A DNA stretch of 64,000 nucleotides from Opitutia bacterium (GCA_947474365.1 CANJIU010000010.1:62001-126000); one strand, 5' to 3'. Numbered from the stretch's first letter, positions 1-11,967 are shown. Translations and numbers: made by a program. The notes: generated by a model from the letters alone, not told the origin.

Positions 1-1
1 T

Positions 2-2722
2 GGCTACATCGCCGCGGTCGGGGGCGACGTGACCGTGCCGCCGGACGCCCGGGTGTGGGACATGGCGGGCCTGACGATTTACGCCGGCTTCATCGAGCCG
101 TATCTCCAGCTGGGAGAAACCGCACCGCCGGTGTCCACGACCTTTGTGGAACCGATCGGGGCCTCCACTCGCACTGCCGGTGGTGGGGTTAACTTCTTCG
201 GTGTGCCATCGCAAAAGCCGGACGGCACAGCGCGGGGTACGGGAAACGCCGTCGGCAAGGTCACGCCCGAAGTCCGCGCGGTGCGCACCTATCAACCTGA
301 CGCGAAATTGCTCCGTTCCCTGCGCGAACTTGGTTTCACCACCGCCGTTGTCGCGCCCGGCCGCGGCATCATCCGTGGATCCAGTGCGCTCGTGACGCTG
401 ATCGACGAGGACCCGAACCGCCTCGTGATCAAGCCCGACGTCTTCCAGCATGTGGCGCTCGAGACGCACACCGACGACGACAAGCCGTATCCTGGATCTC
501 TGATGGGAGCGATCGCGACGGTGCGGCAGAGTTTTTTCGACGCCCGGCATTACGCCTTGAACCAGGCCGACTGGCAGGTACGGCCGCAGGGTCGGCTCCG
601 GCCCGAGTTCGATCCCTCGCTCGAAGGTCTTCAGCCCGCTGCAAGCGGCAAGCAACGGGTGCTGATCGAGCCGGGGAGTGTCCTGATGGTGGATCGCGTT
701 GCCCGCGTGGCCCGTGAACTCGAACTTGATTTCGCCATCGTCGCCTGCGGCGAAGAATGGCGTCGCCCCGATCTCCTCGCTGAAATGGGAGCGACCTTCG
801 TCGTGCCACTGGATTTTCCCGCCCTGCCGAAGCTGCCCGACGACGACGATTGGGAACAGGTCCGGCTGGATCATTTGCGCGCTTGGGACTGGGCCGCGGA
901 AAACCCTGCGATCCTGCGCCAGCAGAAGCGCGACATCGCCCTGACGACCTACGGCCTGGGCGACCGCAAGCAATTCCGCCCGAACCTGCGACTCGCACTG
1001 GAACGCGGTCTCTCGGAGGAAGACGCCCTCGCCGCGCTCACCACGGTGCCAGCGGGACTTTGCGGTGTCGCGCAGCAACTCGGCACCATCGAGCCCGGCA
1101 AGATCGCCAACCTGACGGTCGTGGAGGGCAAGGGCTACTTCGATCCCGAGGCCCGCGTCCGCGCCGTCTGGGTCGACGGTCGCCACGTGTTCGTGCAGCC
1201 CGCGAAGGAAACGCCGCCGGCGACTCCGGCGCCCGACGCCACCGCCGCCGCGAAAGAAACCGCGGACAAGGAGGAAAAGGAGAAGAAGGAAAAGGAACTG
1301 AAGGATCTGCGCCGGCAGCGAATCGCGCGCAGTCCGCTCGACGACCGCGGCCCGCTCCCGGGGCCTTCATCGCTGATCCTGCGCCATGCGACGGTGTGGA
1401 CCTCCGCCGCTGCGGGTGTCATTCCGGACGGTGAGGTGGTTGTCGCCGACGGCCGAATCACTGCGGTGCGCGCGGCAACCACCGCCACCGGCAATGTGAT
1501 CGACCTTACCGGACTCGTCCTCACGCCGGGGTTGATCGATGCCCACAGCCACACCGCCATCCTCGGCCTCGTCAATGAGTCGACCCTGCCGTCGACGGCG
1601 ATGTGCCGGATCGGCGATGTGGTGAATTCGGAGACGCGCACGATTTCTGAGCAACTGGCCGGCGGCCTGACGACGGTCAGTCTCCTGCACGGTTCGGCCA
1701 ATCCGATTGGCGGGCAGAACCAGGTGATCAAGATGCGCGATGGCGCCAGCCCCGAAGGTTTGAAATTCGCGGCCGCGCCGTCGGGCATCAAATTTGCCCT
1801 GGGAGAAAACGTGAAGCAGTCGAATTGGGGCGACAAGATGAAGTCACGGTTCCCGCAGACGCGCATGGGCGTGCCGGCGTTTTACGCCAACCGGTTTACC
1901 GCGGCCCGCCAGTACCTCGAGGACTGGGCCCGGTTCGGCCAGTCTGGCGGTTTGCCGCCCCGCCGCGATCTTGAGTTGGAGGCCCTGGGCGAAATCCTCG
2001 AGCACCAGCGCCTGATTCATTGCCACAGCTACCGGGCGGATGAGATTCTCGCGTTCCTGCGGACGATGGAAAGCTTCGGCGTCCGGGTCGCCTCGCTCCA
2101 ACACGTGCTCGAGGGCTACAAGGTGGCGGACGAGATCGCGGTCCACGGCGCGGGCGCGTCGACGTTCGCGGACTGGTGGGCGTACAAGTTTGAGGTCTAC
2201 GATGCGATTCCCCAAAATGGCAGCCTCCTGCGGGACCGTGGCGTGGTCGTTTCGATCAACTCGGACTCTTCGGATTTGGCGCGCCGGCTCAACACCGAGG
2301 CGGCGAAGTCGGTGAAATTCGGCGGCACGCCGGAGGCGGAGGCGCTGAAATTCGTGACGATCAACCCGGCGCGGCAATTGGGCATCGCCGACCGCGTGGG
2401 CTCGCTGGAGCCGGGCAAGGACGCAGATTTTGCCGTCTGGACCAAGGCACCCCTCGATGCGACCAGCGTCTGTGTGCAGACGTGGATCGACGGTCGCAAA
2501 TACTTCGAACGCGCCAACGCCGGCCCGCGCGCCGCGGCCCTGGTCAAGGAGCGCGCAGACCTGATCGCCAAGGCGAAACAACTCAAGAAACTCGGCGGCG
2601 ATGACGGGGGAAGCGACGACGGCGGCGGTGGTGGTGGCCGCTCCTTTTTCCGCGTCGCACTGGAACATCAATTCGACGGCGTGTGCCGCCACTGTCTCGA
2701 CGAGCAGGAGGGCCGCCAATGA
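2..2722 (+). CDS. Two-domain amidohydrolase-family protein (5' end outside window)
   Basis: The reading frame is open from the first bases, so the true start lies upstream; the in-frame GTG at 29 is an internal valine codon. Two amidohydrolase-superfamily halves are fused, joined near residues 410-430 (counted from 29) by a Lys/Glu-rich linker. The C-terminal half has the metal-binding His-x-His of strand 1 (about H506 and H508, within DAHSHTA), a later CHSYRAD segment and a SINSDSSD segment, as in imidazolonepropionase-like hydrolases. The N-terminal half keeps the fold signatures (GIIRGSSALV, TIEPGKIANLTVVEG) but has no His-x-His, so it is probably not catalytic. The tail is rich in Gly and Asp. 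The stop overlaps the next start (ATGA), so the two genes are translationally coupled. Substrate unknown; a dipeptidase or cyclic-amide hydrolase role is possible. Confidence 0.8.
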   Translation, partial: GYIAAVGGDVTVPPDARVWDMAGLTIYAGFIEPYLQLGETAPPVSTTFVEPIGASTRTAGGGVNFFGVPSQKPDGTARGTGNAVGKVTPEVRAVRTYQPDAKLLRSLRELGFTTAVVAPGRGIIRGSSALVTLIDEDPNRLVIKPDVFQHVALETHTDDDKPYPGSLMGAIATVRQSFFDARHYALNQADWQVRPQGRLRPEFDPSLEGLQPAASGKQRVLIEPGSVLMVDRVARVARELELDFAIVACGEEWRRPDLLAEMGATFVVPLDFPALPKLPDDDDWEQVRLDHLRAWDWAAENPAILRQQKRDIALTTYGLGDRKQFRPNLRLALERGLSEEDALAALTTVPAGLCGVAQQLGTIEPGKIANLTVVEGKGYFDPEARVRAVWVDGRHVFVQPAKETPPATPAPDATAAAKETADKEEKEKKEKELKDLRRQRIARSPLDDRGPLPGPSSLILRHATVWTSAAAGVIPDGEVVVADGRITAVRAATTATGNVIDLTGLVLTPGLIDAHSHTAILGLVNESTLPSTAMCRIGDVVNSETRTISEQLAGGLTTVSLLHGSANPIGGQNQVIKMRDGASPEGLKFAAAPSGIKFALGENVKQSNWGDKMKSRFPQTRMGVPAFYANRFTAARQYLEDWARFGQSGGLPPRRDLELEALGEILEHQRLIHCHSYRADEILAFLRTMESFGVRVASLQHVLEGYKVADEIAVHGAGASTFADWWAYKFEVYDAIPQNGSLLRDRGVVVSINSDSSDLARRLNTEAAKSVKFGGTPEAEALKFVTINPARQLGIADRVGSLEPGKDADFAVWTKAPLDATSVCVQTWIDGRKYFERANAGPRAAALVKERADLIAKAKQLKKLGGDDGGSDDGGGGGGRSFFRVALEHQFDGVCRHCLDEQEGRQ

Positions 2723-4086
2723 ATTCCAACGTGATTCCTTCTTCATGCGATGCGGCGCTGTCTTGGCGCCGACTAACCGCCGGTCTCGCACTGGTCGCCG
2801 CCCTGCTGGCGGCCTGCTTTATCCCAGCTCGGGCCGAGACCTTGCTCCTGACGGGAGCCACGGTCCACACGGTCTCCGGCGCAACCTATGCGCCGGGCGA
2901 CGTGCTGATTAAGGACGGCAAAATTACAGGAGTGTTCGACGCCGGAAGGGCACAGCGCCCGCCTGACGTGGCGGGGACGGTCAAAATCGACCTGCGCGGG
3001 CAGCACCTCTATCCGGGCCTGATCGCGTTGAACTCCGGATTGGGACTCGCGGAGATTTCCGCGGTTCGGGCGACGCTCGACTCGCGCGAAGTCGGCGAGT
3101 TCACGCCGGAAGTGCAGTCATGGCTCGCGGTAAATCCGGATTCGGAATTGCTCCCGGTGGCGCGCGCCAACGGCGTCGCCTACTTCGAACCCGCGCCGGG
3201 CGGCGCCGCGGTGTCGGGACAGTCGGGACTCGTCGCGCTTGATGGATGGACCTATGAGCAAATGACGTTTCGACCCGCGGTGGCGCTGCACGTCTACTGG
3301 CCTGAGGTCGATCTTGATTCCACGCCGAAGGCGCGCGCCAAGGACCCGAAGAAATGGAAGTCGCTGGAGGATCAGGCCCGGGAGCGTCGGGAGAAACGGC
3401 AGGCGCTTGAGGAATTTTTCGAGGAGGCCCGCGCCTATGTGCTGGCCAACGCAGCGACGGGAACCACGCCCCGGCCGAAACCCGTGCCCGCCTGGGAGGC
3501 GATGGGACCCTTTGTGCGCGGGGAAAAACCCATCACCGTCCACGCCGACGATGTGCGCGCGATCCGGGCGGCCGTGCAGTGGGCGGAAAAGAATCGTTAT
3601 CGAATCACGCTCGCCGAGGCTCGCGATGCCTGGATGGTTGCGCCGCTGCTGGCGGAGAAAAAGATCCCTGTCGTCTTCAATCACGTCTTCACCCTGCCGC
3701 CGAGAGACACCGACTCCTATGATGTCCATTTCTCGGCGCCGGCCGTGTTGCACCGCGCGGGAGTTCCGGTGGCCTTTTCCCTCGGCGTCGAACGTGCCTC
3801 GTTGGTGAAAAACCTGCCGTACGAGGCGGCCCAGGCCGTTGCCCACGGGCTGCCGGCAGACGAGGCGCTTAAGGGCCTCACCCTGTATCCCGCGCAGATT
3901 GCCGGTGTGGCGGAGCAACTCGGATCGATCGACGTCGGCAAGGTGGCGACGCTGTTCGCCGCCGACGGTGACATCCTCGACATCCGCGCCCAGGTGAAGC
4001 GCCTGTGGATCGCGGGTCGGGAGATCGGGCTGGAAACCCGGCATACCCGATTCTACGAAAAATACCGCCACCGGCCAAAGCCGTAA
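2719..4086 (+). CDS. Exported amidohydrolase-like protein, probably non-catalytic
   Basis: 455 residues from the ATG at 2719, which overlaps the upstream stop by 4 bp and has a GGAG-type ribosome site about 8 bases before it. An in-frame ATG at 2683 lies inside the upstream gene and is less likely. Residues 1-40 look like a signal peptide with a hydrophobic stretch (LALVAALLAACFI). The composite amidohydrolase domain is recognisable (GATVHTVSGATYAPGDVLIKDG; LGSIDVGKVATLFAADGD), but where the His-x-His should stand the protein reads YPGLIALNSG, so the first metal site is missing. It may be a structural partner of the upstream two-domain protein. Convergent with the lactonase gene, 11 bp apart. 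Confidence 0.78.
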   Translation: MNSNVIPSSCDAALSWRRLTAGLALVAALLAACFIPARAETLLLTGATVHTVSGATYAPGDVLIKDGKITGVFDAGRAQRPPDVAGTVKIDLRGQHLYPGLIALNSGLGLAEISAVRATLDSREVGEFTPEVQSWLAVNPDSELLPVARANGVAYFEPAPGGAAVSGQSGLVALDGWTYEQMTFRPAVALHVYWPEVDLDSTPKARAKDPKKWKSLEDQARERREKRQALEEFFEEARAYVLANAATGTTPRPKPVPAWEAMGPFVRGEKPITVHADDVRAIRAAVQWAEKNRYRITLAEARDAWMVAPLLAEKKIPVVFNHVFTLPPRDTDSYDVHFSAPAVLHRAGVPVAFSLGVERASLVKNLPYEAAQAVAHGLPADEALKGLTLYPAQIAGVAEQLGSIDVGKVATLFAADGDILDIRAQVKRLWIAGREIGLETRHTRFYEKYRHRPKP

Positions 4087-4097
4087 CGGGATCTTCC

Positions 4098-4982
4098 TTA
4101 CGGCCGATCGAAGTCCGGATTCAGCCGGCGGCGCAGCAAATCGAGGGCGTACGCGGTATAAAGCCAGGCATGGTCCGGACTGACCCGGGCGTAATTGCAG
4201 CGGGCGCGCCCTTGGGGCGAGGGGATGACCAGGAGCGGCGCTGAGCCCGCGGAAGCGGAGACTGGCGGTGCAACCTGGGTGCCCAAGGCGGTCCCGACCA
4301 AGAGGCGTCCGTCGGCCAGCACCATCATTCCGTCCAGCCTGCCGGCGCCATCGGAGGGGACGCCGAGTTTGTACGACACGCGATCGGTGCCGGCGACCTT
4401 GGCATCTGCGCCGAGGGGAAATCCATGAATCACGTCGGAATTGAACTCGGCGACGAGGAGGGTCTTTTCGTCGCGGGAAAGCGCGATGCCATTGGGCCCC
4501 CAGGCGAGAGTGGCACCGACCGAACGTTCAAAGGTGCGGGCCGCCAGGCGCCACACCAGCTTGGTCGGTGGCTCGGTGTAGAAAATCGTGCCGTCGCGGA
4601 GAATCGTGATGTCGTTGGACTGCGTGCCCTGCGTGACCGCGATTTTCTGCCAGGTCTTCGGATCCCACGCGTAGATGCATTTGTCGCCGCTGGCACAGCC
4701 GTAGAGGCGTCCGTCCGGTCCGAAGGCGATGCCATTGGCCTTGCCGGTGGCGCCATCGAGCAGCGTCTTGGTGGAGGAATTTTTCTCGACCTTGAAGAGC
4801 TGCCCCCGGGGCACGTCGGTGAAATAGAAATGGCCCTCGGCATCCCACGCCATGCCCTCGGCAAATTGGTGGCCGCTGGAAACCACTTCCCATTCGGAAC
4901 CCGGGGCGAAGACGAGGTCGGCGGCGGGTAGAACGCCGGGCAGAAAAAACAACAGGGAAAGAAGGCGGGGGTTCACGACCAC
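4098..4982 (-). CDS. SMP-30/gluconolactonase-family exported hydrolase
   Basis: 294 residues with an N-terminal signal peptide (MVVNPRLLSLLFFLPGVLPA). Beta-propeller motifs of the SMP-30/gluconolactonase/LRE-like family are clear: FAEGMAWDAEGHFYFTDV near residue 40, KANGIAFGPDGRLYGC near 82, and a third blade with WGPNGIALSRDEKTLLVAEF. The family is calcium-dependent and opens sugar lactones; the exported form suggests a periplasmic carbohydrate-related role. Ends TAA at 4098, convergent with the amidohydrolase operon. The exact substrate cannot be read from the sequence. Confidence 0.82.
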   Translation of the reverse strand: MVVNPRLLSLLFFLPGVLPAADLVFAPGSEWEVVSSGHQFAEGMAWDAEGHFYFTDVPRGQLFKVEKNSSTKTLLDGATGKANGIAFGPDGRLYGCASGDKCIYAWDPKTWQKIAVTQGTQSNDITILRDGTIFYTEPPTKLVWRLAARTFERSVGATLAWGPNGIALSRDEKTLLVAEFNSDVIHGFPLGADAKVAGTDRVSYKLGVPSDGAGRLDGMMVLADGRLLVGTALGTQVAPPVSASAGSAPLLVIPSPQGRARCNYARVSPDHAWLYTAYALDLLRRRLNPDFDRP

Positions 4983-5073
4983 AGCGAAGTGATCGGCGGG
5001 CCAAAGGAAACTGGAATTTTACGCCAATGATCTGATCGAAAGCCCCCAACCGTCTGTTAACCGCGAGTGCCGT

Positions 5074-5178
5074 CCCGTAGCTGCGAGCGCCAGCGAGTGG
5101 ACCGGGAAAACGCGACCGAGCCTCCACTTGCTGGGGCTCGCGGCTACGGGTAACTGTCCAAGTGGAGATGCGCCCGAC
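5074..5178. repeat. REP/BIME-like inverted repeat unit 1
   Basis: Two copies of a palindrome-forming unit face each other: a left arm at 5074-5101 (CCCGTAGCTGCGAGCGCC then AGCGAGTGGA) and a right arm at about 5122-5150, its inverted counterpart. A tail TGGAGATGCGCCC follows at 5163-5175. The same composite of about 100 bp recurs at 6974-7075, and single units cluster around the transposase gene at 8.3-8.9 kb. This is the classic arrangement of REP sequences mobilised by a REP-associated tyrosine transposase. Confidence 0.8.
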
Positions 5179-5203
5179 CGCCGATGGATCTTGGCCCCAG
5201 CCC

Positions 5204-5956
5204 TCAGTTTTTCAAAAACGGCGCCACCTCGCTCCAAACCTTCTTCAGCCTCATCTGGAAGGCCGGACTCCGGCTGATCTCCTGCACAATCGGCTCAGCC
5301 AGCGTCCAGCCGCCCACGAGGTCGCTGGGAAAGTGCACGCCGGCGTAGATCCGGCCCCACGCCGCCCGGTGGGCAAATTCAAACAACTCGGTCCGTTTTT
5401 CCGGAAAAATTTCGGCCAGCACGCCGGCCCGGGTGAAAATCGACGTGGTGTGACCGCTGGGATAGGAGTCGTTCGACGGCTTGCCGACGCAGGGTTGGAC
5501 GCTCGGATCCACCACCCACGGGCGCGCGCGGGCGAACAGCTTTTTGGCGACCTCGGTGATCTCATGCCGATCCTCGTCCACGTCCTTCAGCAGGGCTGCG
5601 GTTTCCGGCAGGTTTTCCCGGGTGAACCACTTTCCGATCACATCGCCCGACATGAAGGCGTCATTTTTGTCGACCCGCTTTGCCCACGCGATCTGGTCCG
5701 GAGTTCGCCAAGCCTGCGCTTGCAGGACAGCTTCCAGGTCGGCTCTTGCCGACAACGTGCCGGTGGCAGGAGGCGCCGGAAGGACCTTGGCAACGTCGAC
5801 CGACGTCGGCTGGGCAAAATGGGTCGCAAACGGCTTTCGCGGCGCGGTGGCGGTCGCGCCCGCCTTCATCCCGCTTTCCTGGGCCTGGCTCCAGAAACCG
5901 GGCAGGGCGAGCAGGGCGAATGCGAGCAGGGGCAGGGAGCGGAGCGGTGGTTTCAT
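5204..5956 (-). CDS. Class A acid phosphatase, PAP2 superfamily
   Basis: 250 residues from ATG 5956 (a second ATG four codons earlier is possible). Signal peptide at residues 1-25 (MKPPLRSLPLLAFALLALPG). The three-part PAP2 catalytic signature is present: KLFARARP, then YPSGHTTS, then RIYAGVHFPSDLVGG, matching the KX6RP / PSGH / SRX5HX3D pattern of vanadium-haloperoxidase-like phosphatases. The GSYPSGHT-like centre (DSYPSGHT here) is typical of bacterial class A non-specific acid phosphatases, which act in the periplasm on phosphomonoesters. It stands alone, flanked by a REP unit downstream. Confidence 0.87.
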   Translation of the reverse strand: MKPPLRSLPLLAFALLALPGFWSQAQESGMKAGATATAPRKPFATHFAQPTSVDVAKVLPAPPATGTLSARADLEAVLQAQAWRTPDQIAWAKRVDKNDAFMSGDVIGKWFTRENLPETAALLKDVDEDRHEITEVAKKLFARARPWVVDPSVQPCVGKPSNDSYPSGHTTSIFTRAGVLAEIFPEKRTELFEFAHRAAWGRIYAGVHFPSDLVGGWTLAEPIVQEISRSPAFQMRLKKVWSEVAPFLKN

Positions 5957-6026
5957 GTGGGGAAACACGTAATGGCTAAATCGCTCCCGGCAATTTCCGA
6001 TTGGCGGACCGGTTCCGCCGCTCCGG

Positions 6027-6830
6027 TCACACCGGCTCGTTGATCACCGGATTCGTCAATGCGCCGATCTTCTCGATGTCGATCGTCACGGTGTCGCCGG
6101 CCTTCAACCAGACCGGTGGATTGCGCGCAAAGCCGACACCGTGCGGCGTGCCGGTCATAATTACCGTGCCGGGCAGCAGTGTTTTGCTGCCGCTGAGGAA
6201 TTCGATCAGGGTCGGCACGTCGAAGATCATGTCGTCGGTGTTCCAGTCCTGCATCGTCTGCCCGTTCAAGATCGTGCGGATGCGGAGCGTGTTGGGGTTG
6301 GGGATTTCGTCCTTCAACACGAGCACCGGGCCGAGCGGGCAAAAGGTGTCGAACGCCTTGGCCTGACACCACTGGCCGCCACCGAAATCACGCTGCCAGT
6401 CGCGGGCCGAGACGTCGTTGCCGCAGGTGTAGCCGAGGACGTAGTTGAGCGCGTCGGCCTTCGAGACGTTCTTGCAGCGCTTGCCGATGACGACGGCGAG
6501 TTCGCATTCGTAGTCGACCTTCGTGCTCGGGAGTTTCACCGGCAACTCGATCGGATCGCCGGGGTTCTGCAGCGAGGCGGTGTTCTTGATGAACAGCACG
6601 GGGTGCTTGGGCGGCTGATTGCCGCTCTCGGCCGCGTGTTTTTTGTAGTTCAGGCCGATGCAGAGGATGATCGTCGGCGCCACGGGGGCGAGCAGCTTGC
6701 CCGGTTTCACGACGCGGTCGGTGACGTGGAAGTCGCCGTAGAGGTCGCCGGTGATTTCGCGGGCGGAACCGTCGGATTGGAGGGCGGCGTAAGCCGGGCC
6801 GGTCGGGGTGAGGTGGCGGATGATTTTCAT
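6027..6830 (-). CDS. Fumarylacetoacetate hydrolase-family protein
   Basis: 267 residues from ATG 6830 (MKIIRHL); an earlier in-frame ATG at 6887 would add 19 residues that do not resemble the family. The FAH C-terminal domain is complete: IGLNYKKHA at about residues 58-66, the metal-binding E-x-E at E108/E110 (DYECELAVVIGKR), NDVSARDWQ around D139, and MTGTPHGVGF near the end. Family members include 2-keto-3-deoxy-L-fuconate hydrolase, 5-oxopent-3-ene-1,2,5-tricarboxylate decarboxylase and acylpyruvases. The N-terminal leader of about 60 residues fits the acylpyruvase/ureidoglycolate-lyase-like subgroup. Substrate not determinable from context. Confidence 0.87.
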   Translation of the reverse strand: MKIIRHLTPTGPAYAALQSDGSAREITGDLYGDFHVTDRVVKPGKLLAPVAPTIILCIGLNYKKHAAESGNQPPKHPVLFIKNTASLQNPGDPIELPVKLPSTKVDYECELAVVIGKRCKNVSKADALNYVLGYTCGNDVSARDWQRDFGGGQWCQAKAFDTFCPLGPVLVLKDEIPNPNTLRIRTILNGQTMQDWNTDDMIFDVPTLIEFLSGSKTLLPGTVIMTGTPHGVGFARNPPVWLKAGDTVTIDIEKIGALTNPVINEPV

Positions 6831-6973
6831 GAGGAAGTAATGACGTCGATGCCGCGCAGTCCGAAGTAGGGCGCCCAAAAGTGTCATCGGTTACACTTCG
6901 GTCAAGGCGCGTTTGCCGGGGTGAAGAAAATCAAACTCCGCGAAGCATCTGCCTAATGCCGGCCACCCACCGC

Positions 6974-7075
6974 CTCGTGGCCGCGAGCGCCAGCGAGTGG
7001 ATCGGAAAACCGCGACCACGCCTCCGCTCGCTGGTGCTCACGGCTACGGGTGACCGTCAACGTGGAGATGCGCCC
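6974..7075. repeat. REP/BIME-like inverted repeat unit 2
   Basis: A second copy of the composite found at 5074-5178. It has the left arm GTGGCCGCGAGCGCCAGCG, a spacer GATCGGAAAACCGCGACC, a right arm CTCGCTGGTGCTCACGG at about 7026-7044, then CTACGGG and the same TGGAGATGCGCCC tail at 7063-7075. The conserved spacer and tail show that the whole pair moved or was amplified as one unit rather than as independent REPs. Confidence 0.78.
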
Positions 7076-7121
7076 ATAAAACCGCTCGCCTGCGACCAAC
7101 CGGATATTTACTTCGTGAATC

Positions 7122-8211
7122 ATGCCCCCACGCCAATCCTCCGCCCGGAAACTCGTGCTCCTCATCGGCACGGTGAAGGGCGTGTTCCTCTACCACACCG
7201 ATGAGCGCCGAAGCGACTGGCACTTGACGGGGCCGCATCTGGGCGGTGTTCAGCGTGTGCGGTGACAGTCGCAGTGGACGAATTCTCGCGGGCACGGGGC
7301 ATTTCCTGCACGGGCCGACGATCCGCATCTCGTCAGATTTTGGCGTGACCTGGGAGGGCGTGAAACACGATCCGAAGTTCGCTCGGGGCGCGAACGCGGA
7401 GCTGAAGCACATCTGGCAGATCGTGCCGGGCCATGCCTCGCAACCGGGCACGTGGTATGCGGGGGTGGATGACGCGGCGCTGTTCGTGAGTCGCGACGAC
7501 GGCGCTAAGTGGACCGAGTTGAAGGGGCTGACGAATCATCCCACGCGTCCACGGTGGACTCCGGGCTTCGGTGGACTGTGCCTGCACTCGGTGCTGGTCG
7601 ATCCGACCGGCGCACGGCGCCTGTGGGTGGGCATTTCGTCGGTGGGCGTGTTTCGCAGCGACGATGGCGGGAAGGCTTGGAAGCTCTGCAACGAGGGTCT
7701 GCCCAATATCGCGCCGGAGTTCATCAAGGATCCCGACATGGGCCGGTGCGTGCACAAGCTGGCGATCGACCCCACCCGGCCGGGCGTGCTCTACGTCCAG
7801 TTTCATGGCGGCGTGTATGTTTCGGAAAACGCAGGGGACTCGTGGACGCGCATCTCGGCGGGATTGCCGCATGATTTCGGTTTTCCGATGGCGGTGACGG
7901 AGCGCGGCGACCTGTTTGTCGTGCCCCTGCTTGCCGACAACAACCGGGTCGTGCCCGACGGCGCGTTGAAAGTGTGGCGTTCCCGCGACCGCGGACGCAC
8001 GTGGCGGGCGCTGACGAAAGGCCTGCCGCAGAAAGATCACTTTGTCGGCGTGCTGCGCGATGCGATGACCGCCGACCCGTTCTCGCCCGCCGGCCTTTAT
8101 CTCGGCACCACTGGCGGCGAATTGTATTTTTCGAAAAACGATGGGGACACGTGGCGCAAATTGCCGGCCAATTTCCCGCGCATCACGACCGTGAAGGCGT
8201 GGGTGGTGTGA
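7122..8211 (+). pseudogene. BNR/sialidase-like beta-propeller protein, frameshifted near the start
   Basis: The 5' part starts at ATG 7122 and reads a typical family N-terminus (KLVLLIGTVKGVFLYHTDE, then WHLTGPHLGG), then hits TGA at 7263. From about 7246 the protein continues in the next frame (VFSVCGDSRSGRILAGTGHF, RISSDFGVTW) to TAG... at 8211 with repeated Asp-box-like segments (SRDDGAKW, SDDGGKAW, SKNDGDTW). The frame change falls in the GGGCGGTG run at about 7241-7248 and equals one extra base or two missing bases. With the shift repaired the protein would be about 362 residues, a WD40/YVTN/BNR exo-sialidase-like fold often found in Opitutales. It could be a true mutation or a sequencing/assembly error. 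Confidence 0.75.
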
Positions 8212-8233
8212 CGAGCCCGTGCGGGAACCGGGT

Positions 8234-8351
8234 CCGCTCGCTGGCGCTCGCAGCCACGGGAGGAACATCGCCTGTTCGTGATCCACTCGCTGGCGCTCGC
8301 AGCTACGAGAGGAACATCGCCTGTTAGTAGCCGCGAGCGCCAGCGAGTGGA
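8234..8351. repeat. REP cluster downstream of the REP-associated transposase
   Basis: Three REP units: CCGCTCGCTGGCGCTCGCAG at 8234 onward, CCACTCGCTGGCGCTCGCAG at 8283 onward, and an inverted unit at about 8329-8351 (CCGCGAGCGCCAGCGAGTGG). The first two are separated by a repeated spacer GAGGAACATCGCCTGTT, seen again before the third. The cluster abuts the 3' end of the transposase gene. Confidence 0.82.
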
Positions 8352-8352
8352 T

Positions 8353-8895
8353 TCACGGCGAAGATTTTTCGATGAGGTAGTTGTAGCACCGCCAGAATCG
8401 TTCCCAATAGTGGCTTTGGCGCGGATCAAACTCCGGATATCCCGGAAGGCAGCAGCCAAGATTGGGGTAATCTTGCCACTCGGAAACAAGACAGGCGCGG
8501 GCGGGATTCTCGAAGATGTAGCCGGCGCAATCGCGAAACGCGCCGCGTTCTCGTTCCGCTTCGGTCAGCGCGTGATCGTAGGGTTGCCGCTGCCAGTCGG
8601 CCGGCGCGAGGAGCGGGCGCAGATGCTTGCGCAGGAATTCGATGGCGACACGTTGATCGGAGCCGTGTGCGTTATGGCCAAGCCACAGCAGGTGCACGTG
8701 ATCGGGCATGAGGACGTACGTCGGACACACGAGATCGTAGCGGGCGCACGCGTGGAGGAGCGTGAGCCGCCAGGCGTGGTGAAATGCAGGCGTGAGCCAA
8801 CCGGTGGCCCGATTTTCGACGTTCAGCGTCCAATGGACGAATGCCCGGCCGCGGTAGAATTCCGGAGCGAGGCGCGGCAGATGACGTTTTTCCAC
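8353..8895 (-). CDS. REP-associated tyrosine transposase (Y1/HUH family)
   Basis: 180 residues if it starts at GTG 8895 (VEKRHLPRLAPEFYRGRAF). The longer frame from ATG 8955 runs through a REP unit, giving an artificial RGRERQRVDS stretch, so the shorter start is preferred. Key residues are the HUH-type His-x-His in MPDHVHLLW (H66 and H68 from the GTG) and the probable nucleophile tyrosine Y126 in AGYIFENPARA, the arrangement of RAYT/TnpA-REP proteins. These single-strand transposases cut and join REP hairpins. Both flanks carry REPs with the same core, so the enzyme and its substrate are side by side. Single copy, apparently intact. Confidence 0.88.
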   Translation of the reverse strand: MEKRHLPRLAPEFYRGRAFVHWTLNVENRATGWLTPAFHHAWRLTLLHACARYDLVCPTYVLMPDHVHLLWLGHNAHGSDQRVAIEFLRKHLRPLLAPADWQRQPYDHALTEAERERGAFRDCAGYIFENPARACLVSEWQDYPNLGCCLPGYPEFDPRQSHYWERFWRCYNYLIEKSSP

Positions 8896-8905
8896 TCGCG
8901 GGGAA

Positions 8906-9032
8906 TCCACTCGCTGGCGCTCGCGGCCACGGGATAAGGACTCATCAGGGTTCATCGAAGCTCTGATTTTCCACTCGCTGGCGATCGCGGCTACACTCTT
9001 TTGACTTCGTGGCGGCGAGCGCCAGCGAGTGG
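8906..9032. repeat. REP cluster upstream of the REP-associated transposase
   Basis: Three units: CCACTCGCTGGCGCTCGCGG at about 8907, a variant with GGCGATCGCGG at 8971-8994, and an inverted unit GGCGAGCGCCAGCGAGTGG at about 9013-9032. The last two form an inverted pair 8971-9032. The cluster separates the transposase from the 3' end of gcvP, which reads towards it. Confidence 0.82.
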
Positions 9033-9051
9033 CCCTTTGCCCGCCGTCGCC

Positions 9052-11967
<2,916 letters not shown>

